Below, piece after piece: positions 1 to 11,440 of a stretch of DNA of 64,000 bases. The position numbers and the translations under genes were made by a program. Within the stretch, counting starts at the first letter, position 1; each line of letters begins with the position of its first letter. This DNA is from Heliocidaris tuberculata (taxonomy: Eukaryota; Echinodermata; Echinoidea; Camarodonta; Echinometridae). The stretch covers positions 35,190,188 to 35,254,187 of the forward strand of contig CM046842.1 in NCBI GenBank assembly GCA_025618425.1, in the 5' to 3' direction. The notes beneath the pieces are model-generated. The model was given only the letters and a program-made list of their open reading frames with translations. It was not told where the DNA came from and did not search any database.

Positions 1-1640
1 AATAAAATAAAATTAAGCAGAATACAAATTAACGCTGATCTATAATTTTTTTATTTTATTTTTTTCTAAATGCTATAGGCTATCCTGCACGCGATTTTGA
101 TAATAGGCTATTATGCGTCCCTGTGTTGTTGACTTCTAGGCCAAATTTCCATCATTTCCACCCCCTCTCAAAAAAGGGTCAGATTTATCGACGATTATTT
201 TCATGAACAATGCTGCATGATGGTAACAATATTGGGCATACTGAGTTCAACAATTTGATAACAGACATACATTTGCCAACACCCCAACACATTTTGTCGG
301 CACAGGAAGTTTTCTGTCGTATACGGAATCATAACAATTCCTAACCAAATGTCTTTGTTTACAATTGGTATGCCTGTTTCACGATTATTGTTTTTATATT
401 TTAGTTGCAGTTGGCGAATTCTTTCTGTTTATTTTTGGTTCTCAGAAGAGAAGAAGACAGTTGGTATTCATTTCCATATAAACTTAAAGATTACTTTGAA
501 AACTGTGAACTGATAACAGAACTGTGGAAATGACACAATAGAAAAAAGAAAAAGAAAAAAAGAAAACACTGTCTGTCTGCGATTGAGAACAAGGTCTACA
601 TGAGTCATTTCCTACCAGAAGGCTTTGTTTCCCATTGTAATGCCTTGTAATGATTATTGTTCTCATATTTTGGTTGCAGTTGGCGAATTTATTCGGTTTA
701 TTTTTGTTTCTGAGTCTTTACACAGTTCACAGAACATAATAATAATGCACACTCATTTGATCTTAGTCATATGATCCCACCACCCTGGTTCGTATAACTC
801 ATCATATCCCAGTGGCGTATATCTAGGGATTACGACGCCCGGGGCAAACACATTAGTTCCACCCCCTCCCCACCTGCCCAAACCTATCTGCATTGTTGTA
901 TAAGCGAGGGAGCAAAGCGACCGAGCGGTAGATTTTGTTGTTATTGTTGTTGCATTTTTAACCTACCCTCGAAACGCAATTTCTTTTGCATTTTACCCAG
1001 GAAATTTCACAATCGAGGGGTAGAGATTCGAATTTGAACATTGATATAACGATAAACGGTTTTCTATTCATTTCATTTTCAATATTTCAATATTTTCACA
1101 AAGTACTACTTGCTTTCACAGGCCCAAGGGAAAGGGGGAGGGGTGTGACGTTTTTTGCCCAATTACCAAGTTCCCGTTTTATATTTTCAAGGGAGGGAAG
1201 CAAGCGTGCAAAATTTATGACACTTTCTCATAATTAGTGAAATGTAATTTTCTCATGAAAATAACTATAAATAATAAGAAATAAATGAATACAAATAGAC
1301 CACTTGTCTGCTCGAATATGGGTGATACAGAGGCCAGCCTCCCCCCCCCCCCCCCATCTCGCTACCTAGATGCCTTCTTTGCTGGCAAAGTGAAAAGAAA
1401 TCACTCATTCCAAACCTGTGATTTAGTTCTAACTAAGTTCGTGTATTCAAAAATTTCGCTACAATATTTCTTAAAAAAACAAAAACGAAAAAATATGGGG
1501 TGAATATCCTAGGACGAATTTATTTTACTGTATTAAAGCGTGCCCTATGAGGTCCACGTTGTGCATTTATATTTTTCGTATATTTTTGGGCGTCTGCGTG
1601 GATACATATCAGGAAGTCGCTATATGGAGGTCGTGTGTGA
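1..1640. other. Gene-free AT-rich stretch with a short internal duplication
   Basis: No convincing coding region is seen. A segment of about 75 bp containing GTTGCAGTTGGCGAATT occurs near 380-455 and again near 648-722, so there is a local direct duplication about 268 bp apart. At 810 a CAGTGGCGTATATCTAGG end appears that resembles hAT-type termini, but no matching right end was found. Confidence 0.5.
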
Positions 1641-1649
1641 TGGTGCGAC

Positions 1650-2120
1650 ACCCCCCCCCCCCCATTAAAAATGCTTCTTTGTTGGTAAGATTTTTGGAGC
1701 TTTTTCGACAAATCGCATAGCGTTGATGACCCTTTTATCTTCTCTTGTAGTTTCGATTATCTTATCAGCAAATTTGATCCCGACATACCCCCCCCCCCCC
1801 ATTAAAAAATAAATCTAAGAGTTTTGTCGACAAATCGCTCAAAATGGATTACATTTTTTCTTCAATTATTGGCTGTTTTACTAGCGAATTCGATCCAGAT
1901 AATATACCCCCCCCCCCCGCATTAAAAAAAATTCATAGAGCTTTGTCGACAAATCGCTCAAAAAATGGATTACCTTTTTTTTTCTCAATTATTGGCTGTT
2001 TTACTAGCAAATTCGATCCCCGACACACCCCCCCCCCCATCAAAAAAACAATAATCATAGAACATTGTCGTTACGACTATCTTATGGGCGAATTTGATCT
2101 CGACATGCCCCCTCCCCTTT
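1650..2120. repeat. Diverged minisatellite with poly-C at each unit junction
   Basis: Poly-C runs of about 9-13 bases recur near 1651, 1790, 1907, 2029 and 2107. Each is followed by ATTAAAAA, then TTTGTCGACAAATCGCTCAA, then GGCTGTTTTACTAGC and AATTCGATCC. The unit is roughly 80-140 bp and the array is degenerate. Short ORFs across it are artefacts of the repeat. Confidence 0.8.
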
Positions 2121-2363
2121 AAAAAATGGTCATGGAATCAACAGTGCTTTGAATTAGATGTCATTAAGTGGTTTGACAGATGGCGGTCCACGGAAACAGT
2201 CGCTTAAACTTCCTCAACAAACTTATTCTGATTGATTTTACATTTTCTAAAAGTTATGATGGCATAAAACGAGATTACAATAAAATCGAATATTGTTTTT
2301 ATTTTGCTAGATATATCTAATTATATATGATTTGCAATCAGTTCACTTCAGTGTGATCCTCAT

Positions 2364-2700
2364 CAGTGGCGTAGCTTGAGTCCAGCCATTGAGGGGGCAC
2401 TGCCATCATGGGGGGGGGGGGTACCGGTCTTACTAGGAAAATTCAATGCGACTTTACAAGTGCACTGGTTAGGGGGGGGGGTGCGGGAAGGGGCCCTTTC
2501 GTCTTCTTTCTCATTTTCCCTTCCCTCTTTCATTTTCTCTCTTTTTATGTTTTTGTTTCTTTCTTCTTCTTTTTTGCCATTCTTTTTGGGGGAGGGGGGC
2601 ACGTCCCCCCCCCCCCCCCCCCCCCCGTGGTCCCCTGCAGCTATCCCACTGATCTTCATATCAGTCATGTCATGTTTCGGGAGTAGGGCTGACACATCGT
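2364..2700. repeat. G/C-homopolymer repeat beginning with a hAT-like end
   Basis: It starts CAGTGGCGTAGCTTGAGTCC and continues into poly-G, a CT-rich stretch and poly-C. The opening bases match those of the element at 13437 (both continue into a CATTGAGGGGG-like stretch), so the two are probably the same family. No right end or target-site duplication was found. The two long ORFs here, one on each strand, are low-complexity. Confidence 0.45.
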
Positions 2701-3004
2701 GAATACGTTATTTTTCTTTAAGCAGTTAACCATAATAGGCCTTCCTTTTCGGTATTAAGTCTGCATACTTCAGTGACGTCAAAGTTACGCCATTACTCAA
2801 AGAAAAGAAGGAAAAAGTTAGGGCTGCAGGACCACCAGAGGTTAAAGAGTGCCCTTGACCTTGGTAAGTTATCAAAAGACTACACCCATCTCTGTATCCG
2901 GGGGTAAAGCTGTAGTTTCGATCTAAAAAAGCACGGATTATTTCGAAGGTTCGAGCTTATAACGTTTGTTTCCCTGACAACCATCATGACCATACTCTTT
3001 CTAA

Positions 3005-3180
3005 AAGAGTGAATATGCACTCTATTTTCACTCCCCGGCGAGTGACGTCAGTGATCACTTCTTAAGGGGGTGAATTGTATTTTGGAGTGCTCTCTAGAAA
3101 GAAAGATTAAATTTTAACACTATTTTTTTTCTTCACTATTTCACATCCCTTTGGAGCCAAGTCAGTGATCACTCGACTTT
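3005..3180. repeat. Dispersed repeat containing the palindrome AGTGATCACT
   Basis: The segment contains GTCAGTGATCACT twice (near 3048 and 3162), next to GTGAATATGCACTC and CTCCCCGGCGAGTGA. Related blocks occur at 6808-6950 and 60243-60325. Copies share AAGTGATCACT or TTGATCACTCGA plus CCCGGGGAGTGAAAATTCAC-like text. The class is unknown. Confidence 0.5.
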
Positions 3181-3426
3181 CAATTGTTATAATACTAATA
3201 ATGATAATGCATAACGTTTCGCGCTTAATGCAGTGTTTCTAAGCGCAGGAAAGAATTTAAAGACTGAAGAGAATGTTATATGAGAATAGAGATTCATTAC
3301 TTTTATTATTCCAAACAGGCCGTAATAACAGATATGGTAAAAATCTAGATGTAGATATGGCAGAGATGTGTGTGTATGTGTGTTTAATTGAGTTTTGACA
3401 GACGTGTATCAATCAAATATGATTAT

Positions 3427-3572
3427 TTACGTCTGGGACCGCCCTTTAACGCCACCATCCGAAAGACGTGACTGAGATTCGAACCTGGGTCCGATCAGAG
3501 TCAGTTTGTAGCCGAATACAAAGAGCTGCCAGTAGACGTTACCGCTAGACCATCTCCTGATCCCTGGGCAGT
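3427..3572 (-). mobile_element. tRNA-derived SINE, antisense
   Basis: Read on the minus strand, an A-box-like TGGTCTAGCGGTAACG (plus 3538-3556) is followed about 60 nt later by a B-box-like AGGTTCGAATCTC (plus 3475-3493). A tail with TTTCGGATGGTGGCG and AAAGGGCGGTCCC follows. Split pol III promoter boxes plus a non-tRNA tail define a tRNA-derived SINE. The tail resembles the SURF-type SINEs known from sea urchins; that family assignment is from memory of the general pattern. Confidence 0.7.
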
Positions 3573-3956
3573 CCCAGATGGTTGTAAAACCACCACCACT
3601 CCCAAAAAACGATAACGCTGATGACAATGAAAAGGAAAATAATAATAGAATAATAGGCCTAAATGTTGAACTTATATGAAACTGCACATGTTTGAAAAGC
3701 ATTTTGTTTTCTTAGTGATAAACTTTGATTAAAATTCCTTGTTCATATGCACAGTTTGTTGAATAATTTTTTGTAAAACTTTACTGAAAGATATTCAGGA
3801 ATCAGGAGCAAATTTTGAACATGTCCTCTTTGTATGCCTATGAAGTGTATGTTAAAGAAAAAGCTGAATTTTGATCATGCAGTTACATTCTGAGAGAACA
3901 TTTTCGGAAGCAGTGAGGAAAGATTTATTATGAAGTACATAATGATGATAAGTATT

Positions 3957-5392
3957 GTATACTGTGAGGTTTCGAAATCATCAAAATGATATCAAATTGA
4001 CACTAAATCTTGCTAAAGTCACACGAACTGCACATATAGAAATGTGTATATGGGACTTTAGAATGTGACATGGGAGTTTGGTCACACTTTTCAGCTATCT
4101 CTTGTCATATTTCGAGGGCATTTGACAAACTAATCCTTTTCAGGGGACATGGTACTTCTATATACTGTGATATATTTCAAAACTAACATAAAAAGAATGA
4201 AAAAAGCTTACAAATTATTTTCACCTTTACTGGAAATCAACCTTCTCTTTAAACATGTTAAAGGCACAAAAAGTGCTCGACTTCAACACATACTTCACCG
4301 TTATCTTTCCTAATTACTTAGTACTGGGTCAAGGTATATACACATTAACTTCCTAAATCCTGATCGACATTAAATCGTGAAAATATTATTTTAAAGAAAT
4401 GGGTAAATTGTAAATAATGCGGAAGAAGGATTTCCGCGGTTTTTCATTTCCAAGTTGAAAGTGAAAATCCAACTGTTGTTTTAGATTTAATGGGGTCAAC
4501 GTTTCACAAATTTCAAAAATCAAACGCGGATCAAAGAGAGGATGATGATGATGATGATGATTAAAAAAAAGAAGGAAAAAAGGAAAAACGAAGAAGAAGA
4601 AGAAAAGAAGAAGAAGACAGGAGAAGATGAAGAAGAAGAAAAGGAGGAGAACAAGAAGGAGAAGAAGGTGAAGGAGAAGAAGAAAAAAGAAAGAAGAAAA
4701 AGAAGAAGAGGAGGAGGAGGAGGAGGAGAAGAAGGATAGGTAGTGTATACTGTGAGGTTTCGAAATCATCAAAATGATATCAAATCGACACTAAATCTTG
4801 CTAAAGTCACACGAACTGCACATAGAAATGTGTATATGGGACTTTAGAATGTGACATGGGAGTTTGGTCAAACTTTTCAGTTATCTCCTGTCCTATTTCG
4901 AGGGCATTTGACAAACCAATCCTTTTCAGGGGACATGGCACTTCTATACTGTGATATATTTCAAAACTAACATAAAAAGAATGAAAAAAGCTTACAAATT
5001 AATTTCACCTTTACTGGAAATCAACTTTCTCTTTAAAAGCACAAAAAGGGCTCGACTTCAACTCATACTTCACCGTTATCCTTCCTAATCACTTAGTACT
5101 CGGTCAAGGTATATACATTATCTTCCTAAATCCTAATCGACATTACATCGTAAAAAATATTATTTTAAAGAAATTGGTAAATTGTAAATAAAGCGGAAGA
5201 AGGGTTTCCGCGGTTTTTCATTTCCAAGTTGAAAGTGAAAATCCAACTGTTGTTTTAGATTTAATGTGGTCAACGTTTCACAAATTTCAAAAATCAAACG
5301 AGGATCAGAGAGAGAAGGATGATGATGATGAAAAAAAGAAGAAAAAAAAAAGGAAAAAAGAAGAAGAAGAAGAAAAAGAAAAAGAAGAAGAA
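3957..5392. repeat. Tandem duplication, about 787-bp unit, each copy ending in a purine tract
   Basis: The block starting GTATACTGTGAGGTTTCG at 3957 recurs at 4744 with near-identical sequence through about 4540 and 5320. Each copy then runs into GAT and GAA/GGA purine-rich repeats (4541-4739 and 5320-5392). The second purine tract is interrupted by the inverted-repeat element at 5395-5669. No coding function is seen. Confidence 0.85.
4541..4739. repeat. (GAA/GGA)n purine-rich microsatellite
   Basis: A nearly pure purine strand of GAT, GAA, AAG and GGA triplets. ORFs encoding poly-Glu/Lys on one strand or poly-Ser/Phe on the other are artefacts. A similar tract lies at 5672-5920. Confidence 0.9.
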
Positions 5393-5394
5393 TA

Positions 5395-5669
5395 AGGTAG
5401 ATTAGCGAAACGTCGTGGCGCGTAAGAACGCGGGAAAGACGCATAGAGGACAACTGCAAGTTTTGTATGTGCTTATAAAATTAGAGTCAGACATATCTGA
5501 ATAGAAATTTTCATGTTATTTTGCTTAAAATTGTTCAAATATTTGAATATTAATTCTACATTGTAATATTTTGAGACTGCCTTTATAGAATAAAATTATG
5601 ATTTTGAGCAAATTGGTCATATGCATTTTTCCCGCGTTTACGCGCCACGACATTTCGCTAAGCTATACC
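5395..5669. mobile_element. MITE with about 35-bp inverted termini and TA target site
   Basis: Left end TTAGCGAAACGTCGTGGCGC (from 5402) is mirrored by CGCCACGACATTTCGCTAA (to 5661). The homology extends outward to flanking TA dinucleotides at 5393-5394 and 5670-5671. The 275-bp element has an AT-rich core with no ORF and interrupts a GAA tract that resumes at 5672. TA duplication suggests a Tc1/mariner-type non-autonomous element. Confidence 0.75.
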
Positions 5670-5671
5670 TA

Positions 5672-5922
5672 AGAAGACTGAAGGAGAAGATGAAGAAGAG
5701 AAGGAGAAGGAGAACAGGACTGAGGAGAAGAAGGTGAAGAAGAAGAAGAAAAAAGAAAGAAGAAAAAGAAGAAGCAAAAAGGAGGAGGAGAAGAAGAGGA
5801 GGAGGAGGAGGAGGAGGAGGAGGAGAAGAAGAGAAGAACAAGAAGAAGAAGAACAAGAAGAACAAGAAGAACAAGAAGAAGAACAAGATGAAGAAGAAGA
5901 AGAGGAGAATGAAGAGGAATAA
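5672..5922. repeat. Purine-rich microsatellite, continuation of the interrupted tract
   Basis: GAA, GAG, GGA and CAAGAA triplets continue the purine tract that breaks off at 5392. Glu/Lys/Arg-rich and Ser/Leu/Phe-rich ORFs here are shadows of the repeat. Confidence 0.9.
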
Positions 5923-6394
5923 GTCAGTCGACTGATAAGGATGTCAATCATTTTCCCATCGAAATACGGAATTTAATTTAATCATACCAGGTGGACGTAT
6001 ATTTGGAGGATTTTCCATTATACCTTACACAAAGGCCTAAACTTGTATAATAATTACAAACTTCCATTTGAATATGAAGTACGGTGAACGGCATAATGTC
6101 AATACACCATTTTCACCGTTTCCATTTCTGCCGAGATTGTTTTTAAATATTTATCTTAATCCTCAAACTGTTTCCTGGTTCAAAAAAGTGCAGGTCACTA
6201 TAAGATAATCACTATAGAGAATTGATGCATAATCCAGGGTTTGAGTTAGAAATTCGGTTAGCATGGTTAGTGTTGGAAATTGACCGAGGTGCGATTGTCG
6301 ACATGACTTGTGTTGTACAACATTGTTTCGAGAAGGGTGCGAGCGGGTTTTCGGTTAGGTAGGGTTAGGCTTAGGTTCAGATTGTGGTTTATAA

Positions 6395-6577
6395 CAGTGG
6401 CGGATTTATGAGATGGGCACTTCCGGCCCGTCCCCCCCCCCCCCAACCTCCTCCTTTGAAAGAAAAGTGTACATTGTACCTCCCTTACTGATAACTTTTT
6501 TCTTGCCTGTCAAAAAAATTCCTAAGATTTGTGCCCCTCCTCCCTTTTTCTTTATCAAAATCCTGGATCCGCCCCTG
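6395..6577. mobile_element. hAT-type MITE, 183 bp, with near-perfect 8-bp TSD
   Basis: Left terminus CAGTGGCGGATTTATGAG pairs with right terminus CCTGGATCCGCCCCTG (reverse complement CAGGGGCGGATCCAGG). It is flanked by GTTTATAA (6387-6394) and GTTAATAA (6578-6585), a 7/8 match. CAG-starting termini with 8-bp TSDs are the signature of hAT transposons. The core holds poly-C and no transposase. Confidence 0.85.
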
Positions 6578-6794
6578 GTTAATAAGGTTTGGTTTGATCC
6601 AGGGCCAGAGTTGAAGTTAGGAGTTAGCGTTATGGTTAGCATGGTTAGCATTGTGTTTGGTCCAGGGATGAATTTAGGAGTTTGGTTATTGTAGGTAACT
6701 GACCATGGTACAATAATTGTCACTGGAGCATGCATCGTAGAGCCGTGTTTTCTCAAGGGCTTACATGGTCGAGGAGGTACTCTCTGAAGAAAAA

Positions 6795-6865
6795 AAAAAT
6801 AGCCCAAGTGATCACTGGCGTCACTCCCTGGGGGAGGAGAACAGAGTGAAAATTCACTCTCTTTT

Positions 6866-6899
<34 letters not shown>

Positions 6900-7020
6900 T
6901 ATATTCACTCGATATTCACTCCTACTCCCGGGGAGTGAAAATTCACTGTTTTTGTTGTTGTTTTTTTGTTTTTTGTTTTTTTTAGAGAGAGAGAGAGCAC
7001 AGACCATGCAGACAGAGACA
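6795..7020. repeat. AGTGATCACT-family repeat with (GA)n tracts
   Basis: AAGTGATCACTGGCGTCACTC is followed by GTGAAAATTCACTC, a (GA)n run at 6868-6896, CTCCCGGGGAGTGAAAATTCAC and a second GA run. It is related to the blocks at 3005 and 60243. Confidence 0.55.
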
Positions 7021-7649
7021 GATGGGGAGCGTGAAATCAGACGAATGATCATGTCTGTGTATATAGAGAAAACAGAGAGAAATCATTAAGCGTGAATCAT
7101 CATCACAACACAATAGAACTCAAGGGTGTCGCTGAGGGGGGGGGGGGTTATAGGATGTGACCCCTTCATTTTGGGGTGTTTTTGTTTTTTTACAAATTGT
7201 ACAAAATTTATCTTTACTTTTTGTGGATCCATCGGAAATTCTATTTAAAAAAATTGTTTGCTTGTTGGAAATATTTTGGAACCTACGTTAGCATGGTTAG
7301 AACATCTTATAATCTGACGACCAGTTTTTATCATTCACGGCAAACTAAACAAAGAAAATTCCGAGGACATTTATTTTTTTGTTGACTTTTTGCTGACTTC
7401 TAGGCAATTTTTGTCCGACCCCGCACCACCTGCCTAAAGTTTACTCAAAATGAAAATGAAAATAAAACTCCATCCTAAATACGGACAGTGCTCAAATTCG
7501 GACATGCATCTCGAACAAAAAAATGCATCTATTTGAGCTTTCATACGCTCCGTGATAAAGTTGGAAAAAAAATTAACGTGAATTCAATTATACATATTTG
7601 AACACTTTTTTTTTTCGTATTTGCACAAAGAGGCATAATTACCGGTTCA
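7021..7649. other. Gene-free stretch
   Basis: Contains a poly-G run at 7137-7147 and a short segment, GCTGACTTCTAGGC (near 7390), that echoes GTTGACTTCTAGGC near 127. No coding, RNA or complete element signal was recognised. Confidence 0.4.
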
Positions 7650-7796
7650 GGGGCCCGTTGCACAAAGAGTTGCGTTTAAACGCAACTCTTAAAATCAAAC
7701 GCAAGTCCTGAATGCGTACTTCTGATTGGCTGAAAATAAAGTTGCGTTTGATTTTCCTGAGTTGCGTTCAAACGCAAGTTTTGTGCAACAGGCCCC
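7650..7796. mobile_element. Short near-palindromic MITE, 147 bp
   Basis: Left end GGGGCCCGTTGCACAAAG and right end TTTTGTGCAACAGGCCCC are inverted. Both arms also carry GTTGCGTTTAAACGCAACT-like palindromes and AAATCAAACGCAA. Nearly the whole element can fold back on itself. A clear TSD was not found. Termini of the GGGGCC-GTTGCA type are widespread in metazoan MITEs; the superfamily is left open. Confidence 0.75.
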
Positions 7797-8017
7797 AGAT
7801 CAGTGGCATGAGCATGTTGAGAGAACAGAAGTTGGTGGCAGTGGGATATTATGTGCGACTTTATAAGCAACACACGAAACCTAATAACCACTGTAGCTTA
7901 AGACCAGGTTTGTGGATAATCTAAATTCATTCTAAAGTCATTCATATTTTCAGGAGGTCAAGGAAATTGTATGAAAACACACCTTTTAATGGTGCTTTTA
8001 CTAGCACTTATTTTTCA

Positions 8018-8062
8018 TGATTTTTTTTTTTTTTTTTTTTTTTTTGGGGGGGGGGGGGGGGT
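8018..8062. repeat. Adjacent poly-T and poly-G homopolymers
   Basis: A run of more than 20 T is directly followed by about 18 G. Length in the source assembly may be unreliable. Confidence 0.8.
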
Positions 8063-8374
8063 CTCATTTTGAACACATGCTACTATGGAGAAGTAATTAC
8101 TGTTGTCTTCCCTGATGAGCCAGTCAGGTCATCCAATCACCCAGATGATAGGCCAACCGTGAAGGTTAGTCCTCTATATGTAGCCTGGACGGGAAGAGAT
8201 GCGAAGCGGTGGAAAACACACTGAAACAAAAAGAGAATTATCAGAGATTAATTACATTATCAGACTCTCACCATGTTAGGCTTGGTTTAACCGCGTTTAT
8301 ACGTTTATATAATACATATATGAAATATAGTTGGATTGATGAAAATATTGGCTTGGTGCTCATCCTTAAACAAA

Positions 8375-8544
8375 CACTCTAAAAACGAGATGGGTAAAAT
8401 ATTTATTTAACCTAAATTGGTTAAAAAAAAAAAAAAAATTAACGCAATATTGTGTAAATGTTAACCAGTATTGTGTAAGATTTTACCATTTTCCATTTTT
8501 ACCCTATATTCAATAAACGTCTATCCCACTTTTTTTTTTAGAGT
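8375..8544. mobile_element. Possible MITE with ACTCTAAAAA termini
   Basis: Left CACTCTAAAAACGAGATGGG and right TTTTTTTTTTAGAGT (reverse complement ACTCTAAAAAAAAAA) are inverted over roughly 12-20 bp. The terminal bases match the better-defined element at 39805-40013. No TSD is certain. Confidence 0.45.
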
Positions 8545-8729
8545 CAGTTCTTGGTAATGGGAGAATTCAGTAGTCAACTAGTTAATTAATAAATTTGAAA
8601 TTGAAACAGCCCCTGAACAGGATTTCCAACTCTACCATGCCTTCGAGATACGAATTGATAACGATCGACTTACAGGCCTACATGCATAAGCCTCGATATA
8701 CTTTCAGGATGGTTTGGAGAGAGAAGGAT

Positions 8730-9000
8730 GGGGGGGGGGGGGGGACATATCGAAAGCATGGCTTTTCCAATGGCGTGTATATTTTAGAGGAAGGGGGTGG
8801 GGTGTGTTGTTGCACAGCGGGGGGGGGGGGGGTTAGAGGCAGCATATCCTCACTAAGAAATACAAATTTAGGCCATGCTTTTCGTGGAATATCATTGCCC
8901 ATAATGGTCGCAACTGTGGGGTTTTTTTTTGTGTGTGTGTGGGGGGGGGGGTCTTTGGGGTGTGTGTGGTATCGATGGTGTGGGGGGGGGGGGGTTCCGC
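8730..9000. repeat. Poly-G/GT-rich low-complexity block
   Basis: Several runs of 10-14 G separated by GT-rich sequence. Open frames across it on both strands encode Gly- or Pro-rich peptides with no domain and are considered spurious. Confidence 0.8.
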
Positions 9001-9043
9001 TATTGTATCCTGCACAGTTGATTATGAGGATGATTTATTTTGA

Positions 9044-9095
9044 GAGACCGCTGACACCACTGAGACCCCTGCTCTACCACTGAGCTATCACTCCT
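9044..9095 (-). mobile_element. tRNA-like 5' half, SINE fragment, antisense
   Basis: On the minus strand GTGATAGCTCAGTGGTAGAG reads like a tRNA D-arm and A box. No convincing B box or acceptor stem accompanies it, so this is a tRNA-derived fragment rather than a functional tRNA gene. Confidence 0.5.
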
Positions 9096-9363
9096 TCCTC
9101 ACTGGCGTTAGTACATCTACATCCACCCCACCCTATACAACGCTCGGCCCCATCTGACTGCGGTGATCAAGAGTATAAAGTTGGAGTTGATTGCATTCCT
9201 ATTTCCCAATACCCGATTTGACAAAGTCTGATAATACAAGACTATCATCAAGGTCTAGTGTACCGGTTCAGTAGAATCTTCACATTAGAAATGAGTCACC
9301 GAGATAATAAACAAAACCAACCAATGAAACAGAGACTGAAAAAGGACAAACCCATTCGAACTA

Positions 9364-10330
9364 AGCATTGAACATTTAGTCGGTAAAACTTCTTTGAGTG
9401 ACATGCATTTGGATTTTTGGAAGACGATCTTTTATGTTTTCAGTGATAAAAAATGGTACGTTCAACTTTTTCTTGTATAGCATACCGACACATGTACTAT
9501 CTACATATGTTTTCATACTTCTTACAATATATTTGTGACATAATCTGTCAAAACTGTTTGAAACGAGGTGCTAATTTATCATTGGTATTAAAGGCTTCTT
9601 TGTATAAGGAGCGTTTAGAGACCATCTCTTGTGTTTTCAATGCAAAAGGTTTGTTCAACTTTTTTTCTCATACAGCATACCGAGACCGTATCATCCGACT
9701 ATGCTTTTTAAATCTTGAAACATTCATTTGTATAACAATCTGTCAAGATTGTTTGAAACGATTTGCTATAAATCAACACTGAACCTTTTTTCGAATGACA
9801 GGCGTTGGGGATGATTTCTGATGTTTTCATTGAAAAGGGTACGTTCAACTTTTTCTTGTACGTCATTCCAAGTCCGTAGTATCCGACTATGCTTTTTAAA
9901 ATATTAGAATGTTTATTCGTATAATAATCTTTCGAAATTGGATGTTTGGAACGATGTGCTGATTTACATTGAGCATTTAGTTGGCAAAAATTCTTTGAAT
10001 TACAAGCATTTGATTACGATCTCCATTTCCAGTGAAAAAAGGGGGTACCTTCAGCTTTTTCTCTCACAACATACCCACATTGTACTTTCCGACAATCCTT
10101 ATTTTTGGTTATTCAACTGAGCGTTTTGTTAGTTGGTAAAACTTTGCATAACACGCAGCTACGGAGGATCTTTTCTGTTTCCATGGAAAAGAGGTACGAT
10201 GAACTTTTTTCCTCCATATTATCCGACAGAGGTGTTACCGTACCGACTATGCTTTTTATTGCTTTGTGTTCCTTAAGATAGAATTTGTATAATAATCTCT
10301 CAAATTCATATGAAGCCATGTGGATTAATC
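9364..10330. repeat. Diverged tandem repeat, five units of about 190 bp
   Basis: The block GGTACGTTCAACTTTTTC recurs with changes at about 9453, 9647, 9836, 10042 and 10191. Each is followed by CATACCGA, CCGACTATGCTTTTT, TGTATAATAATCT and GTTTGAAACGA-type segments, then TTTAGTYGGTAAAA. Spacing is 189-206 bp with one shorter unit of 149. ORFs within it do not persist between units. Confidence 0.85.
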
Positions 10331-11436
10331 ATTTGAGTTAGAAATACTCCTGAACCTGAACTTGATTTGAAATTCATTTATCCAAAAGCAATAACAAACA
10401 CATAACAAAAGGTATATAAATATAGATACAACAGATTTAAGGATAAAAGGAACAATTAATCACGAGGGGTGTTTTTTTTTTAAAGCTACGGTATGGTTTT
10501 TAAACTTTCAGTCTTGCATATTCACAATTATAAGACGTGAGTCTGTGTGGATTTAACTTTGATTTTGATCTGTGATTAGTCTATTATGCAAATTTTCTGT
10601 TTCAGCTTGAAACTCTCTTTTTTTAATCCGCCCTTGATCGTAATCATGGGATCAAACTGAAGTGAAGAAGACCTTCCTTATTGATGTACAATAACAATGG
10701 CCTGACCATTGTCATGATTGTTGGTCTATTTAATTCAATTTTTTTCAGTCAACCTAATTTAATGACATCAGTGAAACTATTTCTTACGTTCCTTTCAGAT
10801 AATACGTAGTCATCTCTCGAATCAAGAGCTGAAACGCCAAAACAACAACAAACAAACAATAAACACACACACACACACACACGCACAAAAGAAAATAAAC
10901 CAAAACAAAACAAAAAACAAAGTATAAATAAATAAATAAACGGACCTCCAGTGATGTCATCACTTCTCTACGTAAGAGAGATATATAAGAAGGAAAACTT
11001 GACTGTTATTGGGCCTATTTATCTTTTTATCAGTTATTCACTGATATCACCATTGACATCATTAAAAAAAAAAAAAAAAAATCAGAAATATCATTATTAT
11101 CCCTAGAATCATGGACTTAACCGAAGAAAACGCACCGCCATGATAAACGTTTTATCATTATCTGCATGTAATCATATCCCTCACTGTACTCTAATGAGTG
11201 ATGTACAAGAAAGAAAATTTAATTTGACGGGTTTTTAATTCAACAATATTTATTGACATAAGTGGAATTATCGATGTCCCTTTTTCCCTTTTCCTCCCCC
11301 TTTCCCTCCTCTCTCTCACGCTTAAGAAAAACCAACATTACGATAATAGTGATTAAGTATAAGCACGTTTCATTTAATATATCTGTAACTGTTTTTATTC
11401 TCAAACAGGGGTCTATGCAATACAAGCCATGTTTTC
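10331..11436. other. Gene-free AT-rich stretch
   Basis: Holds a (CA)n run at 10863-10882, an A-run at 11065-11081 and a CT-rich patch near 11280. No gene, complete element or structured RNA was recognised. Confidence 0.4.
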
Positions 11437-11440
11437 TTAA

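Noticed and set aside
810..1380. Complete hAT-type element starting at 810
   Set aside because: Only a left end is visible; no right end with TCATATCC flank was found.
4386..5951. Several long Ser/Leu/Phe- or Glu/Lys-rich open frames
   Set aside because: They translate GAA/GGA/CTT microsatellites in multiple frames and on both strands; no start context, domain or conservation.
8595..9083. 162-codon frame after the poly-G region
   Set aside because: Gly-rich from homopolymers; the reverse strand is equally open; the end overlaps a SINE fragment.
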